DNA of 5,719 nt from DATDAH01 sp036525535 (GTDB taxonomy: Bacteria; Actinomycetota; Acidimicrobiia; Acidimicrobiales; DATDAH01): positions 1-5,719 of the forward strand of contig DATDAH010000173.1 in NCBI GenBank assembly GCA_036525535.1. The letters run 5' to 3'. Under the pieces are notes generated by a model. The model was not told the origin of the DNA and searched no databases. It saw only the letters and a program-made list of their open reading frames with translations. A program made the position numbers and the translations under genes. Each line of letters begins with the position of its first letter. Position 1 is the stretch's first letter. This document shows positions 1-5,628 of the stretch, piece after piece.

Positions 1-291
1 ATCCGGATCGAGTACGGCGACGGCGGTGAGGCCGACGTGAAGAAGGCGCTCGTGGGCTTCCGGGACCGCTTCATCGTCGAGGTCGACGGCGGCGAGGACC
101 TGAAGGTCCACGGCAAGATCACCGATCACGAGTACAAGATCGACCGTGACGGCGACAAGATCGCCGAGATCTCCAAGAAGTGGTTCCGTGTCCGGGACAC
201 CTACGGCGTCGAGGTCGAGCAGGACAAGGACAGCGTTCTCGTGCTGGCCGTCACCGTCGCCGTCGACGCCCTCTCCCACGACCGCGGCTGA
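1..291 (+). CDS. LURP-one-related (Tubby C-terminal-like) protein, 3' part only
   Basis: The frame is open from base 1 and ends at TGA 289-291, so about 96 C-terminal residues are visible and the start lies outside the window. The sequence follows the bacterial LURP-one-related/YxjI pattern: a 'VKKAL.GFRDRF.VEV' strand pair, then 'GKITDHEYKI', then 'ISKKWFRVRDTYGVEV', and a closing hydrophobic segment 'VLVLAVTVAVDALSHD'. Family members are usually about 160 residues, so roughly the last 60% is present. The family adopts a Tubby-like beta barrel around a central hydrophobic helix; its biochemical role in bacteria is not established. The closing VLVLAVTVAVDAL segment fits that buried helix and is not a membrane anchor. 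A GTG at 37 is in frame but lies inside the conserved fold, so it is unlikely to be the start. The gene converges on the minus-strand gene at 349-993. Family call is confident; function is unknown. Confidence 0.8.
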   Translation: MRIEYGDGGEADVKKALVGFRDRFIVEVDGGEDLKVHGKITDHEYKIDRDGDKIAEISKKWFRVRDTYGVEVEQDKDSVLVLAVTVAVDALSHDRG

Positions 292-292
292 T

Positions 293-346
293 CCGAACTG
301 GCGATTGATCCTGGTGCCCCAGGCCCGAAATCGGGCGCCAGTTCGG
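293..346. terminator. Compound inverted repeat between convergent genes, possible bidirectional terminator
   Basis: An exact 11-bp inverted repeat (CCGAACTGGCG at 293-303, CGCCAGTTCGG at 336-346) encloses two smaller hairpins: CCTGG 310-314 with CCAGG 319-323, and CCCG 324-327 with CGGG 332-335 around an AAAT loop. The three helices form a tight three-way junction with one unpaired linker, ATTGAT 304-309. The element starts one base after the plus-strand stop and ends two bases before the minus-strand stop, so either transcript would carry it at its 3' end. There is no U-tract, so a classical intrinsic terminator is not shown. A Rho-type pause, mRNA 3'-end protection or a small repeat element are equally possible. 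Confidence 0.5.
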
Positions 347-348
347 GG

Positions 349-993
349 TCAGCGGGGGTCGCGGCCGTTCCAGGCGACGAGGCGGTCGATGAGCGGGGCG
401 TCGTCGGGAACGTCGACGGCGGCGGCGAAGGGCGGAGTGAAGTCCTCCATGCCCTCGGGCATGTGCTCGCGGGCCTCCTCGAAGGACTCGGCGCGCCCCT
501 CGGCGGGCAGGCCGACCTGCATCGCCGCCAGCGCCAGCTCGAGCACCGCTGGGTCCCAGTCGGGGGACTGCCCCGTGGCCGTGGCGAGGTCCCACGAGTG
601 GACGCTGAGCTCGTTGCTCCACATGATCAGCGTGGCCGACCCCGGCAGGGTGGCCCAGGGCAGCTCGATCATGCGGTCGAGGGTGGCGTCGTCGGCCCAA
701 GCGGCGGTGACCTCGTCGCCCGTTCGGTCCCACGCCTCGACCCAACCGTCGTCGGCCACGCCCTCGACGACCTCTGGCACCGAGAACGGGCTCTCGCCCC
801 GACCGACGTTGCGCACCCGCTGGGCCACGGCCAGCAGGTGACCGGCGAGGGTCCGCACGTCGTACTCGGTGCACGGCGTGGGGAGGTCGAACTGGTCCGG
901 CCCGATGCCGTCGAGCACCGTCCGGGCGGTGGCGAATGCCCGGCCGAAGACGGCGCGGGGGTCGAGCTCGGTCGGGGTCTCGGTGTTGGTCAT
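349..993 (-). CDS. DinB-fold metal-binding protein, TIGR03086 / maleylpyruvate isomerase N-terminal type
   Basis: The product is 214 residues, about the usual size for this actinobacterial group. The N-terminal signature 'LPTPCTEYDVRTLAGHLL' (residues 37-54) and the C-terminal 'DRLVAWNGRDP' are characteristic. The expected metal-binding triad is visible: His52 in GHLL, then Glu128 and His132 in 'NELSVHSWDLA', with the E-x3-H spacing seen in mycothiol-dependent maleylpyruvate isomerase. Related proteins are DinB-like four-helix bundles that bind a divalent metal, and some use mycothiol; the substrate of this one cannot be read from the sequence. The ATG at 993 is chosen because homology begins just after it. 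An in-frame ATG at 1056 would add 21 residues translated through the intergenic dyad and is unlikely. No clear Shine-Dalgarno site precedes either start. The gene is transcribed divergently from ffh. No membrane or secretion signal is seen, so it is presumably cytosolic. Confidence 0.85.
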   Translation of the reverse strand: MTNTETPTELDPRAVFGRAFATARTVLDGIGPDQFDLPTPCTEYDVRTLAGHLLAVAQRVRNVGRGESPFSVPEVVEGVADDGWVEAWDRTGDEVTAAWADDATLDRMIELPWATLPGSATLIMWSNELSVHSWDLATATGQSPDWDPAVLELALAAMQVGLPAEGRAESFEEAREHMPEGMEDFTPPFAAAVDVPDDAPLIDRLVAWNGRDPR

Positions 994-1008
994 GGAGGCA
1001 CCGTCGCA

Positions 1009-1040
1009 CCCCTTCCGGCCAGATCCTGGCCGGAAGAGGG
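1009..1040. repeat. Strong dyad in the divergent intergenic region, possible operator or leader hairpin
   Basis: CTTCCGGCCA (1012-1021) and TGGCCGGAAG (1027-1036) are perfect 10-bp inverted arms around a 5-base spacer. Skipping one bulged A at 1037 allows three more G-C pairs (1009-1011 with 1038-1040). The dyad lies between divergent genes, 19-43 bases upstream of the minus-strand ATG and immediately upstream of the candidate ffh -35 region. As DNA it resembles a protein-binding operator; as minus-strand RNA it would be a stable hairpin in that gene's leader. No known binding motif is recognised. Confidence 0.45.
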
Positions 1041-1042
1041 GA

Positions 1043-1071
1043 GTTCCATGGCGCACGCCCGTCGTTAGGAT
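1043..1071 (+). promoter_or_regulatory. Candidate ffh promoter
   Basis: TAGGAT at 1066-1071 matches the TANNNT pattern common in actinobacterial -10 boxes. A weak -35 candidate, GTTCCA at 1043-1048, lies 17 bases upstream. Transcription would begin about 6-9 bases after the -10, at or just before the ffh ATG at 1081, giving a leaderless or nearly leaderless mRNA. This agrees with the absence of any Shine-Dalgarno sequence ahead of ffh. The assignment rests on sequence pattern only. Confidence 0.4.
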
Positions 1072-1080
1072 CGTCGGCTC

Positions 1081-2478
1081 ATGTTCGAGACGCTTTCTGA
1101 CCGCTTCGACGGGATCCTCAAGCGCCTGCGGGGCCGGGGCAAGCTCTCCGAGGCCGACGTCGACGAGGTCCTCAAGGAGATCCGGGTCGCCCTCCTCGAG
1201 GCCGATGTCGCCCTCTCGGTGGCCCGCGACCTCGTCGAGCGCATCCGGGTCCGGGCGATCGGCGCCGAGGTCAGCGAGAGCCTCAGTCCCGCTCAGCAGG
1301 TCATCAAGATCGTCAACGAGGAGCTCACCGTCACCCTCGGCGGGGAGACCTTCAAGCTCACCTACGCCAGCAAGCCACCGACCGTCGTGCTCCTGGCCGG
1401 CCTCCAGGGCTCCGGCAAGACCACCACCTCAGCCAAGCTGGCCCGCTGGTTCAAGCAGCAGGGCCGCAACCCGTTGCTGATCGGGGCCGACCTCCAGCGC
1501 CCCGCCGCCGTCGAGCAGCTGCGCACCCTGGGCGCATCCATCGACGTTCCCGTGTTCAGCGAGCCCAAGGACCCGGTCAAGGTGGCCAAGGCGGGCATGA
1601 AGGAGGCCAACCGCCTCGGGCGCGACGTGGTCATCGTCGACACCGCCGGTCGCCTGGCCATCGACCAGGAGCTGATGGCGCAGGTCCGGGACATCTCCAA
1701 GCAGGTCAAGCCCGACTACACGTTCCTCGTCGTCGACGCCATGACGGGTCAGGACGCGGTCCAGACCGCACAGTCCTTCCACCAGACCCTCGAGCTGGAC
1801 GGCGTCATCCTCACCAAGCTGGACGGCGACGCCCGCGGCGGTGCCGCCCTCAGCGTCAAGGAGGTGGTGGGCCGGCCCATCGCCTTCGCCACCACGGGCG
1901 AGAAGATCGAGGACCTCGACCTCTTCCACCCGGACCGCCTGGCGGGCCGCATCCTGGGCATGGGCGACGTCCTCACCCTCATCGAGAAGGCCGAGGAGGT
2001 CTACGAAGCGGAGCAGGCCGAGGAGGACCTCGCTCGGCTGATGGAGGGTCGCTTCACCCTCGACGACTTCCTCGACCAGCTCCAGCAGCTCAAGAAGATG
2101 GGCCCGCTCAGCGGGATCATGGGCATGCTCCCCGGCATCCCCAAAGAGGTGAAGGACGCCGAGATCGGTGACGACGAACTGGCCCCGGTCGAGGCGATCA
2201 TCCGGTCGATGACCGTCGCCGAGCGCATCGACCCGAAGATCATCGACGGGTCCCGGCGCCGGCGCATCGCCGACGGCAGCGGCACCTCGCCCAACCAGGT
2301 CAACCAGCTCATCAAGCAGTTCCGGCAGATGCAGCAGATGATGCGCAAGATGGGAGCCGCGCCGGGTGGTCCCGGCGCCAAGGGCCGCAAGGGCAAGCAG
2401 AAGAAGGGTGGTCGCACCACCACCAAGGGCGCCGCCCCGATCCCCAAGGTGCCCCTGGAGCTCCCCGGCCTGAACTGA
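1081..2478 (+). CDS. ffh: Signal recognition particle GTPase Ffh (SRP54 homologue)
   Basis: Ffh binds 4.5S/SRP RNA and signal sequences emerging from the ribosome, and with FtsY delivers nascent membrane proteins to the translocon in a GTP-dependent cycle. The 465 residues cover the whole family. The helical N domain is at about 1-90. The G domain shows G1 GLQGSGKTT (107-115), G2 DLQRPAA (137-143), G3 DTAGR (187-191), G4 [10 protein letters not shown] (245-254) and G5 TTGEKIEDL (271-279). The methionine-rich M domain (about 296-425) contains [19 protein letters not shown] and the RNA-binding [12 protein letters not shown] (391-402). The C-terminus (about 434-450) is Lys/Arg/Gly-rich and likely disordered, as in many actinobacterial Ffh proteins. 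The ATG at 1081 gives the standard 'MFETLSDRF' N-terminus; no Shine-Dalgarno precedes it. FtsY and SMC, often upstream of ffh in other bacteria, are not here. Confidence 0.98.
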   Translation: MFETLSDRFDGILKRLRGRGKLSEADVDEVLKEIRVALLEADVALSVARDLVERIRVRAIGAEVSESLSPAQQVIKIVNEELTVTLGGETFKLTYASKPPTVVLLAGLQGSGKTTTSAKLARWFKQQGRNPLLIGADLQRPAAVEQLRTLGASIDVPVFSEPKDPVKVAKAGMKEANRLGRDVVIVDTAGRLAIDQELMAQVRDISKQVKPDYTFLVVDAMTGQDAVQTAQSFHQTLELDGVILTKLDGDARGGAALSVKEVVGRPIAFATTGEKIEDLDLFHPDRLAGRILGMGDVLTLIEKAEEVYEAEQAEEDLARLMEGRFTLDDFLDQLQQLKKMGPLSGIMGMLPGIPKEVKDAEIGDDELAPVEAIIRSMTVAERIDPKIIDGSRRRRIADGSGTSPNQVNQLIKQFRQMQQMMRKMGAAPGGPGAKGRKGKQKKGGRTTTKGAAPIPKVPLELPGLN

Positions 2479-2486
2479 GGTCGCCT

Positions 2487-2534
2487 CCGCTCCCTGGAGC
2501 GGCGCCGGGTCGGCACCGACGCGGCCACCCCGCG
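2487..2534 (+). terminator. Cluster of three short GC hairpins after ffh, possible terminator region
   Basis: Three hairpins lie in tandem just downstream of the ffh stop: CCGCTC 2487-2492 with GAGCGG 2497-2502; GTCGG 2509-2513 with CCGAC 2516-2520 (tight loop, so at most a shorter stem forms); and CGCGG 2520-2524 with CCGCG 2530-2534. No U-run follows any of them, so intrinsic termination is not demonstrated. They may slow transcription or protect the ffh mRNA end before the separate rpsP promoter. In DNA this rich in G and C some short stems are expected by chance. Confidence 0.3.
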
Positions 2535-2571
2535 ACCAGCCGGCGGGTCAGGAAAGATCCTCGGTGAGCGG

Positions 2572-2577
2572 TAGCCT
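2572..2577 (+). promoter_or_regulatory. Candidate -10 box for the rpsP operon
   Basis: TAGCCT fits the TANNNT -10 pattern and sits in the 172-base gap between ffh and rpsP. No convincing -35 hexamer is seen; the best position 17-18 bases upstream reads TCAGGA/CAGGAA. Transcription from here would start near 2584 and leave a leader of roughly 65 bases containing the hairpin at 2591-2612. The size of the gap, compared with the very tight spacing downstream, makes a separate promoter reasonable. Confidence 0.35.
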
Positions 2578-2590
2578 TCCGCGTCGCTCG

Positions 2591-2612
2591 CCGGGGAGCC
2601 TTTCGTCCCCGG
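2591..2612 (+). promoter_or_regulatory. Hairpin in the rpsP leader
   Basis: CCGGGGA (2591-2597) pairs perfectly with TCCCCGG (2606-2612) around the 8-base loop GCCTTTCG. It lies directly after the predicted transcription start and about 25 bases ahead of the rpsP Shine-Dalgarno. It does not cover the ribosome binding site, so attenuation, 5'-end stabilisation or protein binding are more likely than direct occlusion. There is no match to a riboswitch class that I recognise. Confidence 0.4.
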
Positions 2613-2650
2613 TCGACAGCTCTCGAACAGACCAGCGAGGAACCAGCACT

Positions 2651-2995
2651 GTGGCCGTGAAGCTCCGCCTGATGCGGATGGGCAAGAAGAAGCAGCCGAC
2701 CTACCGGATCGTGGCGGCCGACAGTCGCTCGCCGCGCGACGGTCGGTTCATCGAAGTCGTCGGCGTCTACGACCCCCGGGCCGAGCCGTCGGTCATCAAG
2801 GTCGACAACGAGCGCGCCGTGCACTGGCTGCGCCACGGGGCCCAGCCCACCGAGCGGGTACAGAAGCTCCTGCAGATCGCCGGTGCGTGGGACGAGTTCA
2901 AGGGCAACGCCCCGGCCACCCCGCCCGCCGTCCCGGCGGAGGGGCCGGCGGCCGAGGCCGACAGCATTCCTGAGGCTGCGGAGGCTGCATCATGA
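2651..2995 (+). CDS. rpsP: 30S ribosomal protein S16
   Basis: S16 is a primary 16S rRNA-binding protein needed for 30S assembly. The start is GTG 2651, preceded by GAGGA at 2637-2641, and gives the family N-terminus '[20 protein letters not shown]'. The core continues with '[22 protein letters not shown]' and '[20 protein letters not shown]', and ends near residue 84. Residues 85-114 form an Ala/Pro/Glu-rich tail, probably disordered; such tails are common on actinobacterial S16 (total here 114 residues, against about 80-90 for the core family). The stop TGA overlaps the ATG of the next gene (ATGA at 2992-2995), so translation is probably coupled. The last codons (2972-2989) are a 9-base tandem repeat that also supplies the Shine-Dalgarno of the KH gene. 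Confidence 0.97.
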   Translation: MAVKLRLMRMGKKKQPTYRIVAADSRSPRDGRFIEVVGVYDPRAEPSVIKVDNERAVHWLRHGAQPTERVQKLLQIAGAWDEFKGNAPATPPAVPAEGPAAEADSIPEAAEAAS

Positions 2996-3339
2996 GCGAC
3001 GAGGGCTACGACGACACGTACGAGGACGACGATGCCAACGGCAGCGACGACACGGGTGACGACGACTACAACCGCAGGGACCCCAACCTGATCGAGGGGG
3101 CGACCGCGGCCACGGTGCTGGAGTACATCACCAAGGCCGTCGTCGACGATCCGAGCGCGGTCGAGGTCGACAGCGTCGAAGGTCGGCGGGGCACCGTGAG
3201 CCTCGAGGTCCAGGTGGCCGACGACGACATGGGTCGTGTGATCGGCAAGCGGGGCCGCGTGGCCAACTCCATCCGCACCGTGGTCCGGGCGGCCGCGGCC
3301 CGGGACGGCGTCGAGGTCGACGTCGAGTTCGTCGAGTAG
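2992..3339 (+). CDS. khpA: KH-domain RNA-binding protein (KhpA-like) with acidic N-terminal extension
   Basis: A single KH domain lies at about residues 40-115, with the RNA-binding loop GKRG (85-88) inside '[20 protein letters not shown]' and the family opening '[13 protein letters not shown]'. KhpA-type proteins bind RNA broadly and in some bacteria act with KhpB in cell-wall and division control. The position between rpsP and rimM is the classic one. Usual length is about 75-80 residues; here 115, because the first 30 residues include 14 Asp/Glu and look disordered. The ATG at 2992 is supported by GGAGG at 2980-2984 with a 7-base spacer and by the ATGA overlap with rpsP. A GTG at 3115 would give a family-sized protein ('MLEYITKAV...'), but it has only a distant purine run (3095-3100) as ribosome binding site. 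Frame and domain are certain; the exact start is likely. Confidence 0.92.
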   Translation: MSDEGYDDTYEDDDANGSDDTGDDDYNRRDPNLIEGATAATVLEYITKAVVDDPSAVEVDSVEGRRGTVSLEVQVADDDMGRVIGKRGRVANSIRTVVRAAAARDGVEVDVEFVE

Positions 3340-3370
3340 CTCCGGGCCGCCCCTGCTCGAGGTCGGGCGG

Positions 3371-3805
3371 GTGGCCAAGGCCCATGGCCTCCGGGGGGAG
3401 GTCGTGGTCGCACTCAGCACCAACCGGCCCGAGCGCGTGGCCACGGGCACCGTGCTCCACACGGATCGGGGGCCGTTGACCATCACCGCCTCACGACCCC
3501 ACCAGCACCGTCACATCGTGCGCTTCGCCGGCGTCGACACCCGCGAGGCGGCCGACGCCCTGCACGGGGCGATCCTCTCGGCCGAGCCCCTCGAGGACCC
3601 GGATGCGCTCTGGGTCCACGAGCTCATCGGGTGCGTGGTCGTCGACCAGCACGGGGTCGAGCACGGCGCAGTCACCTCCGTCGAGGTGAACCCGGCCAGT
3701 GACCTGCTGGTGCTGGACGGTGGCGGCCTGGTCCCGCTCACCTTCGTGACCGAGCGGGCCGACGGGCGGATCACCGTCGACGTGCCCGACGGCCTGTTCG
3801 ACTGA
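3371..3805 (+). CDS. rimM: Ribosome maturation factor RimM
   Basis: RimM binds S19 and helps mature the 3' domain of 16S rRNA in the 30S subunit. The N-terminal RimM domain shows '[17 protein letters not shown]' and '[21 protein letters not shown]'. The C-terminal PRC-barrel shows '[16 protein letters not shown]', '[10 protein letters not shown]' and '[24 protein letters not shown]'. The coordinates use the only canonical start, GTG 3371, which has GAGG at 3359-3362 eight bases upstream and gives 144 residues. The conserved first strand, 'LLEVGRV', is encoded in the same frame just ahead of it (3353-3373), and that frame has no ATG, GTG or TTG back to its stop at 3239-3241. A CTG at 3353 would give a 150-residue protein with the complete strand. 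Either way it is shorter than the usual 165-180 residues. It follows the KH gene closely and precedes trmD by 5 bases. Confidence 0.93.
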   Translation: MAKAHGLRGEVVVALSTNRPERVATGTVLHTDRGPLTITASRPHQHRHIVRFAGVDTREAADALHGAILSAEPLEDPDALWVHELIGCVVVDQHGVEHGAVTSVEVNPASDLLVLDGGGLVPLTFVTERADGRITVDVPDGLFD

Positions 3806-3810
3806 CCGCC

Positions 3811-4554
3811 GTGCGCATCGACGTCTTCACCATCTTCCCGGCGATGGTCACGACCTTCAGCAGCGAGAGCCTGGTGGGGAGGGCCGCCGAGGAGGGCCGA
3901 CTCGACCTGCGGGTCCACGACCTGCGGGACGCCACGACCGACGTCCACCGTTCTGTCGACGACTCACCCTTCGGCGGGGGCGCGGGCATGGTCTTCATGC
4001 CGGGCCCGGTGTTCGACTCCGTCGAGACAGCCGACCCGCCGCGACCCCTGCTCCTCCTGGGCCCCGGCGGTCGACGCCTCGATCAGGCCTACGCCTCCGA
4101 GCTGGCCGCCCTCGACGGCTTCTCCCTGCTCTGCGGGCGCTACGAGGGCGTGGACGAGCGGGTCCACACCCACCTCGTCGACGGCGAGTTGTCGATCGGC
4201 GACTACGTGCTGGCCGGCGGAGAGGTGGCGGCGATGGTGGTCATCGAAGCCGTGGGCCGGCTGGTGCCGGGCGTCCTGGGCAACGAGGCGTCGGTGGAGG
4301 ACGAGTCCTTCTCGACCGGGCTCCTCGAGTACCCGCACTACACCCGTCCGGCCGACTTCCGCGGCTGGGAGGTCCCCGAGGTCCTACGTTCCGGCGACCA
4401 CGCCCGCGTGGCCCGCTGGCGCCGGGCCCAGGCGCTGGCCCGGACGATCCAGCGCCGTCCGGACCTCGTCGCCGCCCGGGGCGGGGTCACCGAGGAGGAG
4501 CGCTCCTGGCTGACGGAGTTCGGGCTGGGCCATCTGGTCGATACGCTCTCCTGA
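3811..4554 (+). CDS. trmD: tRNA (guanine37-N1)-methyltransferase TrmD
   Basis: TrmD methylates N1 of G37 next to the anticodon using S-adenosylmethionine, preventing +1 frameshifts. The 247 residues are full length. The SPOUT trefoil-knot domain shows '[12 protein letters not shown]' (50-61), '[13 protein letters not shown]' (106-118) and '[23 protein letters not shown]' (128-150). The tRNA-binding C-terminal domain has '[20 protein letters not shown]', '[19 protein letters not shown]' and 'RRPDL'. Arg150 aligns with catalytic Arg154 of the E. coli enzyme. The residue 15 positions later, where E. coli has catalytic Asp169, is Glu165 here ('SVEDESF'), with Asp164 beside it. The start is GTG 3811, five bases after the rimM stop; there is no clear Shine-Dalgarno, so coupling to rimM is likely. 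Confidence 0.97.
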   Translation: MRIDVFTIFPAMVTTFSSESLVGRAAEEGRLDLRVHDLRDATTDVHRSVDDSPFGGGAGMVFMPGPVFDSVETADPPRPLLLLGPGGRRLDQAYASELAALDGFSLLCGRYEGVDERVHTHLVDGELSIGDYVLAGGEVAAMVVIEAVGRLVPGVLGNEASVEDESFSTGLLEYPHYTRPADFRGWEVPEVLRSGDHARVARWRRAQALARTIQRRPDLVAARGGVTEEERSWLTEFGLGHLVDTLS

Positions 4555-4626
4555 CCGTTCGACCACTTCCCCCGGGTCCCCGAACGACCCTCCCCTGAAT
4601 CCCGGGCGCACAGGAGCACGTGCACG

Positions 4627-4974
4627 ATGCAGCCAACCGATCTCATCGACCAGGCCAATCTGCGGGACGACGTCCCCGATTTCGCCCCGGGCGACACCCT
4701 GAAGGTCCATGTCCGGGTCGTCGAGGGCAACCGCGAGCGAGTGCAGGTCTTCGAAGGGGCGGTCATCGGCCGCCAGGGCAGCGGCGTGCGGGAGACCTTC
4801 AAGGTCCGCAAGCTCTCCTTCGGGGTCGGCGTCGAGCGGACCTTCCCGGTCCACTCCCCGATCATCCAGAAGATCGAGGTCGTCCGGAAGGGCGACGTGC
4901 GCCGCGCCAAGCTCTACTACCTGCGGGATCGGGTCGGGAAGCGGGCCCGCATCAAGGAGAAGCGCGACAGCTAG
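4627..4974 (+). CDS. rplS: 50S ribosomal protein L19
   Basis: L19 lies at the interface of the 50S and 30S subunits and contributes to bridge contacts. The 115 residues match the family length, and the whole sequence is typical: '[20 protein letters not shown]', '[19 protein letters not shown]', '[19 protein letters not shown]' and the basic end '[21 protein letters not shown]'. The ATG at 4627 has AGGAG at 4612-4616, ten bases upstream. The 72-base gap after trmD is the widest inside the rpsP-yraN block. It contains a weak 6-bp inverted repeat (CGTTCG 4556-4561, CGAACG 4581-4586) and two CCCGGG palindromes, without a recognisable L19 leader structure. The gene may be co-transcribed with trmD or have an additional start of its own. 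Confidence 0.98.
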   Translation: MQPTDLIDQANLRDDVPDFAPGDTLKVHVRVVEGNRERVQVFEGAVIGRQGSGVRETFKVRKLSFGVGVERTFPVHSPIIQKIEVVRKGDVRRAKLYYLRDRVGKRARIKEKRDS

Positions 4975-4981
4975 CCCGGTC

Positions 4982-5326
4982 ATGGTCTCCCGGCGACAGC
5001 AGCTGGGGGCCGAGGGGGAGGCGCGGGTCGCCGACCACTACGAAGCGCGTGGCTACACCGTGCTGGAGCGGAACTGGCGCTGCCGCGACGGCGAGCTGGA
5101 CCTGGTCCTGCGGAGCGGTCGCACCCTGGTGATCTGCGAGGTCAAGACCCGCAGCTCCGCCGCCTTCGGGACGCCGGCCGAGGCCGTGACCCGGGCCAAG
5201 CAGGCCAAGCTCCGCCTGCTCGCCCGCCACTACCTGGAGACCGCTCCGTTCCGCCCCAGAACGATCCGCTTCGACGTCGCCGCCATCCTCGCCGGCCAGA
5301 TCGAGATCATCGAAGCCGCGTTCTGA
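4982..5326 (+). CDS. YraN/UPF0102 family endonuclease-like protein
   Basis: The 114-residue product matches the UPF0102 family along its length: 'GAEGEARVADHYEARGYTVL', 'RNWRCRDGELDLVL', 'VICEVKTRSSAAFGTPAEAV', and 'RFDVAAI' near the end. The residues expected for a PD-(D/E)xK-type nuclease centre are present: Asp40 in GELD, and Glu53 and Lys55 in EVK. The family is predicted to be a Holliday-junction-resolvase-like nuclease fold, but its cellular role is poorly defined. The ATG at 4982 is seven bases after the rplS stop; no Shine-Dalgarno is evident, so translation may depend on ribosomes finishing rplS. In many bacteria yraN lies near this cluster but after rnhB or other genes; here it directly follows rplS and appears to be the last gene of the operon. 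Confidence 0.92.
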   Translation: MVSRRQQLGAEGEARVADHYEARGYTVLERNWRCRDGELDLVLRSGRTLVICEVKTRSSAAFGTPAEAVTRAKQAKLRLLARHYLETAPFRPRTIRFDVAAILAGQIEIIEAAF

Positions 5327-5333
5327 TCCACCC

Positions 5334-5355
5334 AGCGTGTCGCCGGCGACGCACT
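5334..5355. repeat. Imperfect dyad in the convergent gap after yraN
   Basis: A nearly symmetrical segment centred on GTCGCCGGCGAC (5339-5350) extends outwards with one G-T pair and one mismatch. It lies 8 bases after the yraN stop in the 83-base gap between convergent genes. It could serve as a weak terminator hairpin, but no U-run follows and the loop would use the central CCGG. The remainder of the gap shows only short GC inverted repeats, such as GCCCCG 5404-5409 with CGGGGC 5424-5429, whose loop contains the stop codon of the minus-strand gene. Confidence 0.25.
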
Positions 5356-5409
5356 TCCGTGCCCAGAACCGTCAAGGCCTCCTGACATCTGGCCGGGAAG
5401 GGTGCCCCG

Positions 5410-5628
5410 CTACCGGACCGTTCCGGGGCGGCGGCGGGCCCGGTGCTCCCAGCAGCCCTTGTGCCAGTGCCGGCGCAGGTCGGGGGCCAGGCGGGGCACC
5501 GCGACGACGTGGAAGGTGCGGGGCGGGATGTCCTGGTTGCAGCCGGGACAGATGTAGGCCTTGGTGGCCTCGTAAGGCTGGACGAAGCGAGTGTCGCAGT
5601 CGTCGTCGAGCGGTCCGGCGGGGCTCAT
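5410..5628 (-). CDS. Small CxxC/HWHxxCW protein, putative zinc-binding, function unknown
   Basis: The 72-residue product contains 'AYICPGCNQDIPP' (24-36), 'HVVAV' (40-44) and 'RRHWHKGCWEHR' (52-63). Cys27, Cys30, Cys59 and either His54 or His56 make a plausible single zinc site of treble-clef or zinc-ribbon type. Short proteins with this CPGC...HVV...RRHWH..CW pattern are, to my knowledge, widespread in Actinomycetota and lack an assigned function. The N-terminus up to about residue 20 is not recognisable and the C-terminus is Arg-rich. The ATG at 5628 overlaps the stop of the upstream minus-strand gene (ATGA read on the minus strand), so the two are probably translated together. No membrane segment or signal peptide is seen, so it is likely cytosolic; nucleic acid binding is possible but not shown. 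Confidence 0.75.
   Translation of the reverse strand: MSPAGPLDDDCDTRFVQPYEATKAYICPGCNQDIPPRTFHVVAVPRLAPDLRRHWHKGCWEHRARRRPGTVR

Noticed and set aside
293..346. Integron attC-like or IS200/IS605-type end
   Set aside because: The imperfect-palindrome layout is suggestive, but no GTTRRRY/RYYYAAC core pair is present, and no integrase, transposase or gene cassette is nearby.
251..1068. Several long open frames on both strands overlapping the DinB-like gene
   Set aside because: Their translations are Arg/Pro/Ser/Gly-rich with no family resemblance, whereas the minus-strand frame 993-349 has the complete signature. High GC content leaves overlapping frames open by chance.
1362..2041. Open frames antisense to or out of frame with ffh
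   Set aside because: They mirror the codon pattern of ffh and show no recognisable domain or separate start signals.
2564..2650. An earlier in-frame GTG start for S16 at 2564
   Set aside because: It would add 29 residues not seen in S16 and would translate through the leader hairpin. GTG 2651 has a Shine-Dalgarno and gives the family N-terminus.
4542..4586. TACGCT as a -10 box and a CGTTCG/CGAACG hairpin as an rplS promoter or leader
   Set aside because: TACGCT lies inside trmD codons with no plausible -35 element, and the stem is only 6 bp with a 19-base loop. Too weak to list as features.
4620..5230. Other long frames across rplS and yraN on both strands
   Set aside because: They are low-complexity Arg/Gly/Ser/Ala translations overlapping well-identified genes.
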